A stretch of 64,000 nt of DNA. Origin: JAIQFL01 sp035295745 (GTDB taxonomy: Bacteria; Acidobacteriota; Terriglobia; Bryobacterales; Bryobacteraceae). Positions 36,258 through 45,525 of the stretch are shown one piece after another. The position numbers and the translations under genes are program-made. The number at the start of each line of letters is the position of its first letter. Position 1 is the stretch's first letter. Under the pieces are notes generated by a model. The model had not been told where the DNA came from, ran no database searches, and worked only from the letters and a program-made list of their open reading frames with translations. The stretch is taken from the NCBI GenBank assembly GCA_035295745.1, contig DATGIL010000015.1, positions 124,001-188,000 of the forward strand, in the 5' to 3' direction.

Positions 36258-36432
36258 GTGGCGCAAACACCCCCTGTTTGCCGTCTCGGCACTCATTTCG
36301 AGACTTTTCAGACTTTCTGACCAAGTCGCGTCCAGCGCCACCATCCCCGACTCAGCGCACCCGCGGACTTGGTCGACAGTCGAAAAGCGTCGAGATGAGT
36401 CTCGACGCGGCAAACACGAGTGTTCGCGCCAC
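36258..36432. repeat. palindromic repeat pair (family A), copy 4
   Basis: The left half starts at GTGGCGCAAACAC (36258) and the right half ends at GTTCGCGCCAC (36432), again an inverted pair about 175 bp long with a spacer of about 60 bp of unique sequence. The last base is the first of the stop codon of the nucleotidase gene read on the minus strand, so the element begins exactly at the end of that gene. It occupies most of the 290 bp between the kinase and nucleotidase genes. Confidence 0.85.
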
Positions 36433-38156
36433 TATTGCAGATGCTGCCTGGCGGCGTCGGCGCGCGCTTCTTTCTCCAGCGTCTTGCGGGCCGCATCGGG
36501 AACTATCCGCCAATTTCCATCCGCACGCGTGGGGAGCGGCTTACCCTCCGAGTAGTAGCGCACTATCATGTCGCGGATCTCTTCCTGAGAGCGCCACACT
36601 ACCTTTGCCCCAATGAACATGTCGAACCCCGCGCTGCCCGCCGCACGATAATTGTTGATCGCGATGCGCAGCTTTTGATCGGGCGCCAGAGGCTTCCCAT
36701 GCCAGCGCAAATCGCGTACCCGGTCGCCCTCGGGATGGGTCAGATCCACCTCGTACTCCACACCTTGGGCCATGTCATAGTTGTACCCGAGCACGTTCGG
36801 ATTGGTGAGCGGCGACTGCTCGCAGCGTTCGCCCTGGCACGAAAGGAAGTAGCGCGCCGAATTTTCCAGCGCGTCCTTCACCATCTTGCCGTCGCCTTCG
36901 ATTACATACAATTCGTTGTCGTACGGATAAAGCGCCGCGATTTGCCGTACCGTCACCCGTCCCTTGGGCACATGCACGCTCGGATTGAAGACCGAAGCGA
37001 ATGCCACGTCCGCCTTGGAATAGAACAACTCTACTTCCTCGACTGCATCCACCACCGGGGTGTCTTCCACCCGGCCCAGCGCCGATTCCAGAGCCACCGG
37101 CGAGCTGGCCGCAGGCATATCGAGATGGTGTTCGGCCAGCTCATGATACGGTTTCGCAATCTCCAGGATGTCCGCGGCGGCAGGTGTCTCCGCCGTAACG
37201 GGAATCAGTGTGCCCTGCTTGCCGGCAAGCTTCCAAGCTCCGCTTGGTTGGCGCTCCAGCGTGAAGTCCAGCTTCGCCAGAGAAATCCCCCAATTCTTCG
37301 GCTGTATGACGAGCACCTGGCCGATCGAACGCGCCGCCAGTTCGCGGTGACTATGCCCGAACACGATCGCATCGACTTCGGGGACGTGCGTGGCCAGCGA
37401 GTAAACGACATCTTCTTTGGAAGACTCCTCGGTGTTGGTGGCCAGATTCCGCCCCATACCGGAGTGCGCCGCCACTAGAATGATGTCCGGATGTTCCTTC
37501 GCGCGCAATTCCACAACCGCCTTGCGCAGCGCCTCCACCGGCGGCAGGAAGCGATAGGCTCCCAGATTCTCCGCCTTCTCCCACGTTGGGACCGCGGGAG
37601 TCGTGATCCCGACGATCGCGACCTTCACTCCCGCTACCGTCTTGACGATGTATGGAGCATACGGACGCTCCTTCCCACCTGGAGCGACCGCTGTGTTAGC
37701 CGAAATCCAGGGAAATTGCGCTTCGGATCGCGCGCGGTCCAGGTTCTTGAGACCGAAGTTGTACTCGTGGTTACCCACTGTCATCGAATCGTACGCCAGT
37801 CGATTCATGGCCATCATCATCGGGTCATGCGAGATGCCGGCGGGCGGTTTGAGTCCCATCGGACCTTTGCCTGTGCGGACGATGGTCTGGTAAACGAATT
37901 CCAGCGGCGATCCCTGAATGGTGTCGCCACAATCGATCAGCAGATGGTTGGGATTTTCGGCCTCTGCCGCGCGGATCAGCGTGGCGATTTTCGCCAAGCC
38001 GCGTGGCGCCGGCTGGTCGGTCCCATAATCGATGGGATAGAGATTACCGTGGAGATCGGTGGTCGCGAGCACGGTCACGACCACCGGCTGAGAATCGGCG
38101 ATTCCGGCAACCACCCCGGCAACAGCGAGGAGCCGGACCAACAGATATGGTCGCAT
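36432..38156 (-). CDS. 5'-nucleotidase/2',3'-cyclic phosphodiesterase family protein (UshA-like)
   Basis: A 574-residue secreted metallophosphoesterase: signal peptide (residues 4-22), N-terminal metal-binding motifs TTDLHGNLYPIDY, DCGDTIQGSPLE, VGNHEYNFG, AHSGMG and FGHSH, and a C-terminal 5'-nucleotidase substrate domain (LYPYDNELYVIEGDGKMVKDALENSA, NNYRAAGSAGFDMF). Its periplasmic role would be nucleotide or phosphodiester hydrolysis and salvage. ATG at 38156 is chosen over the GTG at 38159. The stop codon is within the end of a family A repeat. Confidence 0.93.
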   Translation of the reverse strand: MRPYLLVRLLAVAGVVAGIADSQPVVVTVLATTDLHGNLYPIDYGTDQPAPRGLAKIATLIRAAEAENPNHLLIDCGDTIQGSPLEFVYQTIVRTGKGPMGLKPPAGISHDPMMMAMNRLAYDSMTVGNHEYNFGLKNLDRARSEAQFPWISANTAVAPGGKERPYAPYIVKTVAGVKVAIVGITTPAVPTWEKAENLGAYRFLPPVEALRKAVVELRAKEHPDIILVAAHSGMGRNLATNTEESSKEDVVYSLATHVPEVDAIVFGHSHRELAARSIGQVLVIQPKNWGISLAKLDFTLERQPSGAWKLAGKQGTLIPVTAETPAAADILEIAKPYHELAEHHLDMPAASSPVALESALGRVEDTPVVDAVEEVELFYSKADVAFASVFNPSVHVPKGRVTVRQIAALYPYDNELYVIEGDGKMVKDALENSARYFLSCQGERCEQSPLTNPNVLGYNYDMAQGVEYEVDLTHPEGDRVRDLRWHGKPLAPDQKLRIAINNYRAAGSAGFDMFIGAKVVWRSQEEIRDMIVRYYSEGKPLPTRADGNWRIVPDAARKTLEKEARADAARQHLQ

Positions 38157-38172
38157 CACCGAGGAGCCGAAC

Positions 38173-39003
38173 CTACTGCTTCTTGGTCGCGGCAGGCGGG
38201 GTGGCCGACTTGGGAGCCGGCGTCGCCGATTTGGTAGCCGGCGCGGCCGTCTTGGCCGGTGTCGCAGTCGCCTCCGGGAAGATCACGGTCGCGGACTTGA
38301 TGGAGTCGAGCTGGGGAAAGTTCTTATCGAGATACGGTTTGCCCTGTTCCGCCAAAGTGCTCTGGCTAGGCCCGCGTCCGCCCATCTCTTTCATGTCGCC
38401 GTACCCGCTATACAAGCCCTCCACGATATCCATGCCTTCGGTCACCATGCCGACCGGACGGAAGCCAGGCGGCGTTGTGTCGAGCGGGGCATTGTCTCGC
38501 AGGTTGAAGAAGAGCTCGGTAGTTCGGCTGTCGGGACCGCTGGTGGCAAAGGTCAGAGTTCCCTTCTTGTTGCTCTCCTTCAGTGGATCGTCTTTGATCT
38601 TAGCGTTCTCCCACGCTTTGGTCACCTGCGGCCAGGCGGACGACCCAAACTGTACGATGAAACCGGGTACGTAGCGGTAGAACGAGCAATCTGTGAAGTA
38701 TTTGTTCTTCACCAGATTGTAAAGGCGATCTGCACCCAGGGGCGCCCAATCGCGGTGGACTTCCACCGTGATATCGCCTTTCGTGGTCACGAACTTCACG
38801 CGATACAGATCCGGCGCCTTGGCCTTCAGAGCGGCGGGATTCAGCAACGCCGGAGGCGGAGGCCCCAACTTGGGCGCAGCCGGTGCCGCCGTGCTTGCGG
38901 GGGCGGTCTTGGCAGGCGCAGTCTTCGCGGGCGCCTGCTTGGCCGGAGGCGGCGTCTGAGCCATGACCACTCCGGCAATACACACAATCCACAGTGCTTT
39001 CAT
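38173..39003 (-). CDS. secreted peptidyl-prolyl cis-trans isomerase, cyclophilin type
   Basis: A 276-residue protein: signal peptide, an Ala/Pro/Lys-rich linker (about 17-52), a cyclophilin domain and an Ala/Thr/Pro-rich C-terminal tail (repeated APxxKSAT units). Cyclophilin hallmarks are FVTTKGDITVEVHRDWAP, SFYRYVPGFIVQFG (with the catalytic Arg), GTLTFATSGPDSRTTELFFNL and GFRPVGMVTEGMDIVEGLY. Helps periplasmic or secreted proteins fold. Divergent from the second cyclophilin gene, with a short 49-bp gap. Confidence 0.9.
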   Translation of the reverse strand: MKALWIVCIAGVVMAQTPPPAKQAPAKTAPAKTAPASTAAPAAPKLGPPPPALLNPAALKAKAPDLYRVKFVTTKGDITVEVHRDWAPLGADRLYNLVKNKYFTDCSFYRYVPGFIVQFGSSAWPQVTKAWENAKIKDDPLKESNKKGTLTFATSGPDSRTTELFFNLRDNAPLDTTPPGFRPVGMVTEGMDIVEGLYSGYGDMKEMGGRGPSQSTLAEQGKPYLDKNFPQLDSIKSATVIFPEATATPAKTAAPATKSATPAPKSATPPAATKKQ

Positions 39004-39052
39004 CAGGCCCGATTATAATCAAAATGCAACCTCATACGCATCCGGTTATACA

Positions 39053-39661
39053 ATGAGACGGCTATCGGTTTTTCTCGGGGTCGCATCCATCGCCGCCCTG
39101 GCTTTCGGGCAGGCGCAGCGCAAACCCGGGCTATACGCAATTTTCAACACTTCCGTGGGTGTCATCACGGCGCAACTTTACGAAAAGGACACTCCCAACA
39201 CCGTGAAGAACTTCGTGGGTTTGGCGATGGGCACTCAGCCATGGCTCGATCCTGAAACTCGCCAGGTGGTAAAGCGCCCGCTTTACAACAACATCACCTT
39301 CCACCGGGTGGTGTCGGGAGAGATGATCCAGTCGGGCGACCCCACCGGCAAAGGCACGCACAATTGCGGCTTCACTATCAAAGACGAATTCCTTCCCGGC
39401 TTGCGATTCGACCGCGCCGGCAGGCTTGCCATGGCCAATACCGGCAGTCCCGACTCGGGTGGCTGCCAGTTCTTCATTACGGTCGGTCCCATGTCGCAAT
39501 GGACCAACAAATACACCATCTTCGGCCAGGTAGTGGAGGGCGAGGAGGTAGTGGAGAAGATCAATCACGCCAAGGCCCGCGAGGAGAAGCCACTCGATCC
39601 CGTGAAGCTGCTCAGCGTCTCGATTGAACGGATCGGCCCGCCGCCGGGCAAGAAGAAATAG
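39053..39661 (+). CDS. secreted peptidyl-prolyl cis-trans isomerase, cyclophilin type
   Basis: A 202-residue cyclophilin with a signal peptide (residues 1-19, cleavage before QAQRK). Catalytic-region motifs are NITFHRVVSGEMIQSGDPTGKG, the GxFxxE-type strand and SGGCQFFITVGPMSQWTNKYTIFGQVVEGEEVV. It lacks the low-complexity arms of its divergent neighbour. I use ATG at 39053 because it gives the signal peptide; an open frame upstream to 38963 overlaps the neighbour. Its stop abuts the start of rsmI. Confidence 0.92.
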   Translation: MRRLSVFLGVASIAALAFGQAQRKPGLYAIFNTSVGVITAQLYEKDTPNTVKNFVGLAMGTQPWLDPETRQVVKRPLYNNITFHRVVSGEMIQSGDPTGKGTHNCGFTIKDEFLPGLRFDRAGRLAMANTGSPDSGGCQFFITVGPMSQWTNKYTIFGQVVEGEEVVEKINHAKAREEKPLDPVKLLSVSIERIGPPPGKKK

Positions 39662-40486
39662 ATGGGCGGACTGCTCTACGTAGTTGCGACGCCGATCGGG
39701 AACCTGGAAGACATTACCTATCGTGCCGTGCGCGTGCTGGGCGAGGCCGACGTGATTGCCTGCGAGGACACACGGCAGACCCGCAAGCTGCTCGATCACT
39801 ATGGCATCCAGAAGCCGACCATCAGCTATCACGAACATAATGAGCTCGACCGGACTACGGAGCTCGTGTCGCGGCTGGCGGCGGGCGCGGTTGTCGCCCT
39901 GGTCTCGGATGCGGGCACGCCGCTGGTGTCGGATCCCGGCTACCGGCTGGTTCATGCGGCTGTCGAGATGGGAATCGCCGTGCAGACGATTCCAGGTCCG
40001 TCAGCCGTGCTCGCCGCCCTGGCGGCATCGGGACTGCCCACCGACTCGTTCTATTTCGGCGGCTTTCTGCCGGCCAAACCTGGGCAGCGTGCCAAGGCGC
40101 TCGAAGCTTTGGCAGAAGCGCACGCCACGCTGATCTTCTACGAAGCGCCTCACCGCATCGTCGAAGCTCTGGAGACAGTGGAGCAGGTGCTGGGGAGCCG
40201 GCCGGTGGTGGTGGCGCGCGAATTGACCAAACTGCACGAAGAATTCCTGCGCGGCTCGGCAGCCGGGATTCGCGCACAATTGGCCGCGCGCGATTCGGTG
40301 AAGGGCGAGATTACCTTGCTCATCGGCAAAGCCACCGCGCCGCCGGTTGACGATACACCGCTCGATGAGGCGGTTGACGCCCTGATGCGCTCAGGGCTGC
40401 CGCGGATGGACGCCATCAAGCAGGTGGCCCGGCGCCGCGGCCTTTCCAAAAGAGAAGTCTATGACCAACTACTGCGGGAGAGCTAA
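39662..40486 (+). CDS. rsmI: 16S rRNA (cytidine(1402)-2'-O)-methyltransferase
   Basis: A 274-residue SAM-dependent methyltransferase of the tetrapyrrole-methylase fold. Diagnostic segments are LYVVATPIGNLEDITYRAVRVL, ACEDTRQTRKLLDHY, SDAGTPLVSDPGYRLV, TIPGPSAVLAALAASGLPTD and FYEAPHRI. It modifies the ribosomal decoding site. The ATG directly follows the preceding stop codon (39659-39661). Confidence 0.95.
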   Translation: MGGLLYVVATPIGNLEDITYRAVRVLGEADVIACEDTRQTRKLLDHYGIQKPTISYHEHNELDRTTELVSRLAAGAVVALVSDAGTPLVSDPGYRLVHAAVEMGIAVQTIPGPSAVLAALAASGLPTDSFYFGGFLPAKPGQRAKALEALAEAHATLIFYEAPHRIVEALETVEQVLGSRPVVVARELTKLHEEFLRGSAAGIRAQLAARDSVKGEITLLIGKATAPPVDDTPLDEAVDALMRSGLPRMDAIKQVARRRGLSKREVYDQLLRES

Positions 40487-40490
40487 AACG

Positions 40491-42044
40491 ATGTCCTTGA
40501 TTCTGGCGTCTGCCGGTCTCTGCGTGGCTCAACCCGACCTCGACCGGGTAGTGGAGAACGCGCGGAAAGAGTTCGACGTTCCTGGGATTGCCGTGGCCAT
40601 CGTGAAGGACGGCCACGTGGTGCTGCTCAAAGGTTACGGCGTAAGGAAGCTCGGCGACCCCGCGCCCGTGACACCCCAGTCGCTCTTCCGGATCGCCTCG
40701 AATACCAAGGCATTCACCGTCGCATCGCTGGCAATGCTGGTGGACGAAGGCAAGATCCGTTGGGACGATCGCGTCATCGATCACATGCCCGGCTTCCAGA
40801 TGTACGACCCGTACGTGACACGCGAGCTGATGATTCGCGACCTGCTCTGCCATCGCAGTGGCCTGGGACTGGGCGCCGGCGACCTGATGTTCTGGCCTTC
40901 CACCGACCTCACGCGCGACCAGATCGTCAGCCGCATTCGTTTTCTGAAGCCCGCCTCAAGTTTCCGCAGCCGCTACGCCTACGACAACCTGCTCTACCTG
41001 GTGGCCGGGCAGATGATCCCCTTGATTACCGGAAAGAGCTGGGACGATTTCGTAAAGGAGCGCATCTTCACTCCGCTCGGCATGGACTCGACCAACGTCA
41101 GCACGTCTGCGTTGCTGGCCGCGCACGATGTCACCAGCCCGCATGCACGCGGCAATGACAAATTAGTGCCGATTGCCCAGGCCGATCACGACAACAATGC
41201 TCCCGCCGGTTCCATGAACTCTTCCGTCGCGGACCTCGCCAAGTGGCTCGTCGTGCAATTGAATCAGGGCGAATTGCCGGATGGACGGCGATTGTTCAGC
41301 GCAGCGCAATCGAAGGAGATGTGGACGCCGCAGACCATCCTGCCGGTCGAGGATCTGCCCGCCGGCGCACCCACGGCACTGCAGGCAATGCAGCCGAACT
41401 TCGCCGCGTACGGCTTGGGCTGGATGCTTCGCGATTATCGCGGGAAGAAGCTGGTGTTCCATACGGGCACACTCGCCGGCTACGTTTCGCGCATCACCAT
41501 GCTGCCCGAACTGAAGCTCGGGATTGCCGTGCTGACCAACCAGGAAGAGGCTGGCGCGCACACGGCGATCACCTGGACCATTCTCGACCACTATCTCGGA
41601 GCACCCGCCACCGACTGGGTGACGGCGTATCATGACCTCGCTAAAGTGCAGGCCGCGCAAGCCGCGGAGGAAGAGAAGAAGGCTGCTGGGAAGCGCAATG
41701 CATCATCGCATCCCTCGCTGGCCCTGGCTTCTTATGCTGGGCGATATCGTGACGCCTGGTATGGAGACGTCGTCATTGAGGAGCACGCCGGAAAGCTGTC
41801 CATTGCATTTACGCACACGCGGCAACTGGCGGGGGAACTGGAGCATTGGCAGTACGATACGTTCGTGGCGCACTGGAAGGAACGAACCTTGAATGCGGAC
41901 GCTTTCCTCACATTTCAATTGGGCGCGGATGGATCCATCGAGGCCGTCAAAATGACCCCTGTCTCGCCGCTCACGGACTTCAGTTACGATTTCCAGGATC
42001 TTGCCCTGCGCCCGGTGGTTGACGGCGCATCGCGGCCACACTAA
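40491..42044 (+). CDS. serine hydrolase, beta-lactamase class C family with DUF3471-like domain
   Basis: A 517-residue secreted protein. A short signal peptide is followed by a class-C beta-lactamase fold with the SxxK nucleophile motif (Ser-Asn-Thr-Lys in RIASNTKAFT), the Y-x-N element (YDN in RYAYDNLLYLV) and the HTG triad (VFHTGTLAGYV). A C-terminal DUF3471-type domain (YAGRYRDAWYGDVVIEEHAGKL onward) is present. Such proteins include esterases and D-aminopeptidases. ATG at 40491 is chosen, with GGGAGAG upstream. Confidence 0.9.
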   Translation: MSLILASAGLCVAQPDLDRVVENARKEFDVPGIAVAIVKDGHVVLLKGYGVRKLGDPAPVTPQSLFRIASNTKAFTVASLAMLVDEGKIRWDDRVIDHMPGFQMYDPYVTRELMIRDLLCHRSGLGLGAGDLMFWPSTDLTRDQIVSRIRFLKPASSFRSRYAYDNLLYLVAGQMIPLITGKSWDDFVKERIFTPLGMDSTNVSTSALLAAHDVTSPHARGNDKLVPIAQADHDNNAPAGSMNSSVADLAKWLVVQLNQGELPDGRRLFSAAQSKEMWTPQTILPVEDLPAGAPTALQAMQPNFAAYGLGWMLRDYRGKKLVFHTGTLAGYVSRITMLPELKLGIAVLTNQEEAGAHTAITWTILDHYLGAPATDWVTAYHDLAKVQAAQAAEEEKKAAGKRNASSHPSLALASYAGRYRDAWYGDVVIEEHAGKLSIAFTHTRQLAGELEHWQYDTFVAHWKERTLNADAFLTFQLGADGSIEAVKMTPVSPLTDFSYDFQDLALRPVVDGASRPH

Positions 42045-44392
42045 CGAGGCCCGCCTATGCTGGCGGTCGTTCCGCCGGCTCCGCCGCCGTGCAGGTCGCA
42101 CTGGGAGAGTGGTTGCGTACCGCTGATGAAAACTTCCCAGTGAGTGTTGGGGCAATCGTCGCCGGCGCGTTTTCCGGAATCTTCGCAGATCGATTCCGAC
42201 ACGATTCCTGGAGGCGCCTGGAAGGGTTTCGCATCATGGTACTCCCGCAATTTGGCGGCGCGATTCATGAACTCGGTCCAGACGGGCAGCGCAGAGCGCG
42301 CGCCCTCCAGGTTTAATTCGCGATTGTCGTCGAAGCCCACCCACACCACGCACAGCAGTTCGCTGGTGAAGCCCGCGAACCAGCCGTCACGCGAGGTTCC
42401 GGTTTTGCCCGCGGCCGGTTGCGTGAATCCCATCGAGCGAACTGCCGCTCCCGTACCGCTGCGCAGCACTTCTTGCATCAGGTTGACCATCAGGTAATTC
42501 ACACGCGGATCGAGCACCGGATACGGGTCGGTCTGGTGCTGATAGAGCAGCGTGCCGTCGGCGGCGCGAACTTCTGCGATCGTGCTGGGCGTCATACGGA
42601 TTCCCTGATTCGCAAACATCGTGTAAGCGCCAGCGATTTCGAGCGGGGTGGTCTCGTACGCCCCAAGCGCCACCGCGGGGGTCGCTTGAATCGCTTTGTT
42701 CAAGCCGGCGCGGCGTGCCAGCGCCACTACCCGGTTGTAACCAATCGCCTGCGCGACCTCGACGGCAGGCACATTCAGCGACCTTGCCAGGGCGGTACGC
42801 AAGGTGACGTCTCCCGAAAAGTCGTGGTCAAAATTACCGGGCTGGTAAGAAACGTGGTTGAACAGAAAGGTAGTGGGAACGTCGTTTAAAACTGTGGCCG
42901 GAGTGTAGACCTGCGATCCGCCGCCCGCGATGCCCGTATCTAGCGCCGCTGCGTAGACGAATGGCTTGAAGACCGAGCCCGGCTGGCGCATGGCGAGCGC
43001 GTGATTCAACTGGCTGACGTTGTAACTGCGGCCGCCCACCAACGCTCGAATCGCTCCCGTCCTCGGATCGAGAGCAATCAGCGCGACCTGCGGCTGATCC
43101 GGTGGAATCTGGGCGCCCTTCACGTGCACCAGGCGGTCCACCGTCTTCATGCCTGCCTCGACTGCCGCCTGCGCCGCCTCTTGCAGATCCGGATCGATCG
43201 TGGTGTACACGTAGCGTGCCTGCTGCTCCCGCGCGTCCAACCGGTTTTGCAATTCGTCATTCATCATGTCGACGAAGTACTGCGTCGCCGGATTCTCAGA
43301 CGAATCCGACGCAACCCGGACCGGAGTGGCGACGGCTTGCTGATATTGCGTGTCATTCAGATATCCGTTTCGGCGCATCATCGCAAGCACCGTGTCCCGG
43401 CGCTCGCGCGCGCGCTCCGGGTATCGGACCGGATTGAAGTAGCTCGGCCGTTGTACCATCCCTGCCAGAAGTGCCGCTTCGGGAATGGTGAGCTGCGACA
43501 GGCTCTTGCTGAAATAGGCGTGCGCCGCGACTCCGAATCCGCTGATGCTGAAGGTTCCATGCCGCCCAAGGTAGACTTCGTTGGCATAGTCCTCAAAGAT
43601 CTGCTGCTTCGTGAGCTTCTCTTCGAGATGGAGCGTGATGAAGAACTCCTCCACTTTACGCTTCCAACGCTTCTCCGGCTCCAGCCAGAAGGCACGCGCC
43701 AACTGCATGGTGAGGGTGGAGGCGCCCTGCTCCTTGCGCCCTGACTTCATATCGAGCCAGCCAGCCTTCAGGATGCGAAAGAAATCGATACCCGAATGAT
43801 GAAAGAAGTGCTTGTCTTCCGCCGAAACCACAGCTTGCACCAGCGTCTGAGGAATGTCCGAAAAGCGCACGAGGTCGCGCTGTTCCCGGTTCAGCGAAAT
43901 GCCGGTGACCAGCCGCGGCTCCAGGTCAAAGGACTGGTGATCGGAGTGATCGTCCGGATAGCGGATGTGAGCGAGCTTACCTCCGGAGAATTCAAGGATC
44001 GCGGGCTGCCCACCGGAGTAAGAATCTGGCCCCGGGAAAATCTCTACAACTCCGGGCTTTGCCTCGTAGCGGCCTTGCGGGGACCCTGGGGAGGTGGTGT
44101 ACCCGGATTGGCGCAACCGCGCTACCACAGCCTCTGGAGCGAGCGTGTCGCCCACCCGTACTGTCTTGGGCTCACTGTAGACGCTGAGAGTGCCCGAGAA
44201 TTCACCGGCAGCCAGACGCCGGTCAATCACACGGGCAAATCGCAGATAGAAGAATCCGAACGACACCACGCACGCGACGAGGATCCCGATGATGCAACCT
44301 GCCGCATTTCGCACTGCCGGACGGTCAAGAAATCCAGGAACTGATTTCGTTCCCGTTACGGGCGACTCTACTTCGCTTTCCAGTTCCTGCAT
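42041..44392 (-). CDS. penicillin-binding protein 1b-like class A PBP
   Basis: A 783-residue bifunctional peptidoglycan synthase: one N-terminal membrane helix (about 25-48), a UB2H-like domain (about 60-150), a transglycosylase with EDKHFFHHSGIDFFRI (catalytic Glu) and GASTLTMQLARAFWL, and a transpeptidase with SxxK (QPGSVFKPFVYAAAL), SxN (SLN in ARSLNVPAVE) and KTGT (AGKTGTSRDGWF). ATG at 44392 has GGCAGG upstream. The C-terminus ends four bases into the convergent hydrolase gene. Confidence 0.95.
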   Translation of the reverse strand: MQELESEVESPVTGTKSVPGFLDRPAVRNAAGCIIGILVACVVSFGFFYLRFARVIDRRLAAGEFSGTLSVYSEPKTVRVGDTLAPEAVVARLRQSGYTTSPGSPQGRYEAKPGVVEIFPGPDSYSGGQPAILEFSGGKLAHIRYPDDHSDHQSFDLEPRLVTGISLNREQRDLVRFSDIPQTLVQAVVSAEDKHFFHHSGIDFFRILKAGWLDMKSGRKEQGASTLTMQLARAFWLEPEKRWKRKVEEFFITLHLEEKLTKQQIFEDYANEVYLGRHGTFSISGFGVAAHAYFSKSLSQLTIPEAALLAGMVQRPSYFNPVRYPERARERRDTVLAMMRRNGYLNDTQYQQAVATPVRVASDSSENPATQYFVDMMNDELQNRLDAREQQARYVYTTIDPDLQEAAQAAVEAGMKTVDRLVHVKGAQIPPDQPQVALIALDPRTGAIRALVGGRSYNVSQLNHALAMRQPGSVFKPFVYAAALDTGIAGGGSQVYTPATVLNDVPTTFLFNHVSYQPGNFDHDFSGDVTLRTALARSLNVPAVEVAQAIGYNRVVALARRAGLNKAIQATPAVALGAYETTPLEIAGAYTMFANQGIRMTPSTIAEVRAADGTLLYQHQTDPYPVLDPRVNYLMVNLMQEVLRSGTGAAVRSMGFTQPAAGKTGTSRDGWFAGFTSELLCVVWVGFDDNRELNLEGARSALPVWTEFMNRAAKLREYHDAKPFQAPPGIVSESICEDSGKRAGDDCPNTHWEVFISGTQPLSQCDLHGGGAGGTTASIGGPR

Positions 44393-44551
44393 TCGGGGTA
44401 CCTGCCAAAGTGACAAGCAACTCCGTGGCCAAGCCGAACTGGTGCGTAAGATTACATCACGTGGCGGGCGTGCAGTTTTTGCACTGAGTGACTCGCCATA
44501 CGTAAGTGGAAACCTTTGAAACCGGTTGGATGTTGAAAGAAAAGAGACGGG

Positions 44552-44743
44552 CTATGCTACTTTTTGCACTTTGCCGGAACGGATGCAGGACGCGCAGACC
44601 CGGATCCTTTTTCCCGCGCCATTTACCAGGGCCCGCACTGCCTGCAGGTTCACGTTCCAGCGGCGCTTGGTAACATTGTGGGCGTGGCTGATGCGGTTGC
44701 CGAACTGGGGCCCGCGTCCGCAGACTTCACAAACTCTTGCCAT
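44552..44743 (-). CDS. rpmB: 50S ribosomal protein L28
   Basis: A 63-residue protein with the L28 signature [16 protein letters not shown] (zinc-binding Cys pair CxxC), [16 protein letters not shown] and [14 protein letters not shown] (second CxxC). The four-Cys version is the zinc-binding type. It stands alone. Confidence 0.97.
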   Translation of the reverse strand: MARVCEVCGRGPQFGNRISHAHNVTKRRWNVNLQAVRALVNGAGKRIRVCASCIRSGKVQKVA

Positions 44744-44929
44744 AAAACAGAAATCTCCCTGTAATTGAATACCGATTATACCAACCGCGCCATCGGGTAG
44801 GCAACTTTCTGCTTTGGCGACGCCTCATTAGCCCAAAAGAGCTATGCTCGACAGCTTGTAACGCTTTGAAAATATTTGATTTGTTAGTTTGGCGAGCGAT
44901 TTGCATCACAGTCCGGCCTGGAGGGGAAA

Positions 44930-45349
44930 ATGGAACCGGATGCTCGTCAGGGGACAATTCTCGTTGTTGATGACGTCCCCAATGTGCGCAAAATGGTTTG
45001 CGCGATGCTGGCGCAGACGGGCTACACCTGTCTGGAAGCGTGCGATGGGGCCGAAGCACTCCGCGTATTGCAAGATACGGATGATGTGCAGCTAGTTCTG
45101 ACCGACGTGGTCATGCCGAATATGGACGGCCCCCAATTAGCGCGCGAACTATCCCGAACCCGCCCCAACCTGCGCATCCTCTTCATGTCCGGCTATACCG
45201 ACGATGAGTTAGTCCGCTCACTCGGCAGAGCCTCCTCGCTTTTCCTGCCGAAGCCATTTACTGCTTCCATCCTGATGGAAAGAGTTCGCCAGGCGCTCGG
45301 GCGCCCGTGGTATGGTATCGAGGAACGGGGCAGGCTCAGTTCCGCATGA
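44930..45349 (+). CDS. CheY-like single-domain response regulator
   Basis: A 139-residue receiver domain: acidic pair in LVVDDVPN, phospho-Asp in VLTDVVMPNMDGP, Ser in FMSGYTDDE, Lys in FLPKPFTA. The sequence around these motifs resembles the receiver of hybrid kinases (MSGYTDDEL). No output domain. A small membrane protein gene overlaps its stop (ATGA, 45346-45349), so the two are probably co-translated. Confidence 0.92.
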   Translation: MEPDARQGTILVVDDVPNVRKMVCAMLAQTGYTCLEACDGAEALRVLQDTDDVQLVLTDVVMPNMDGPQLARELSRTRPNLRILFMSGYTDDELVRSLGRASSLFLPKPFTASILMERVRQALGRPWYGIEERGRLSSA

Positions 45350-45525
45350 AGAGCAATTTTTGGCGATCGTTGATTGCGGTGCTTGCGGGTAATGCGATCT
45401 ATTTCGCGATCGTCAAATGGTTACCGCCCAGAGCTCAGCATGAGCCGTTCAAAATCGATTGGGGACTCGCCGTAGACTTCTGGCTCTGCCTTTTCTGCTG
45501 GGGTTTGCTCCGCTTCATCCGCTAG
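45346..45525 (+). CDS. small membrane protein, 59 aa
   Basis: A 59-residue peptide with two predicted membrane helices (SLIAVLAGNAIYFAIVKWL, residues 8-26, and AVDFWLCLFCWGLLRFIR, about 42-59) and a short charged loop between. The start ATG at 45346 overlaps the CheY-like gene stop. Unknown function. Confidence 0.7.
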   Translation: MKSNFWRSLIAVLAGNAIYFAIVKWLPPRAQHEPFKIDWGLAVDFWLCLFCWGLLRFIR

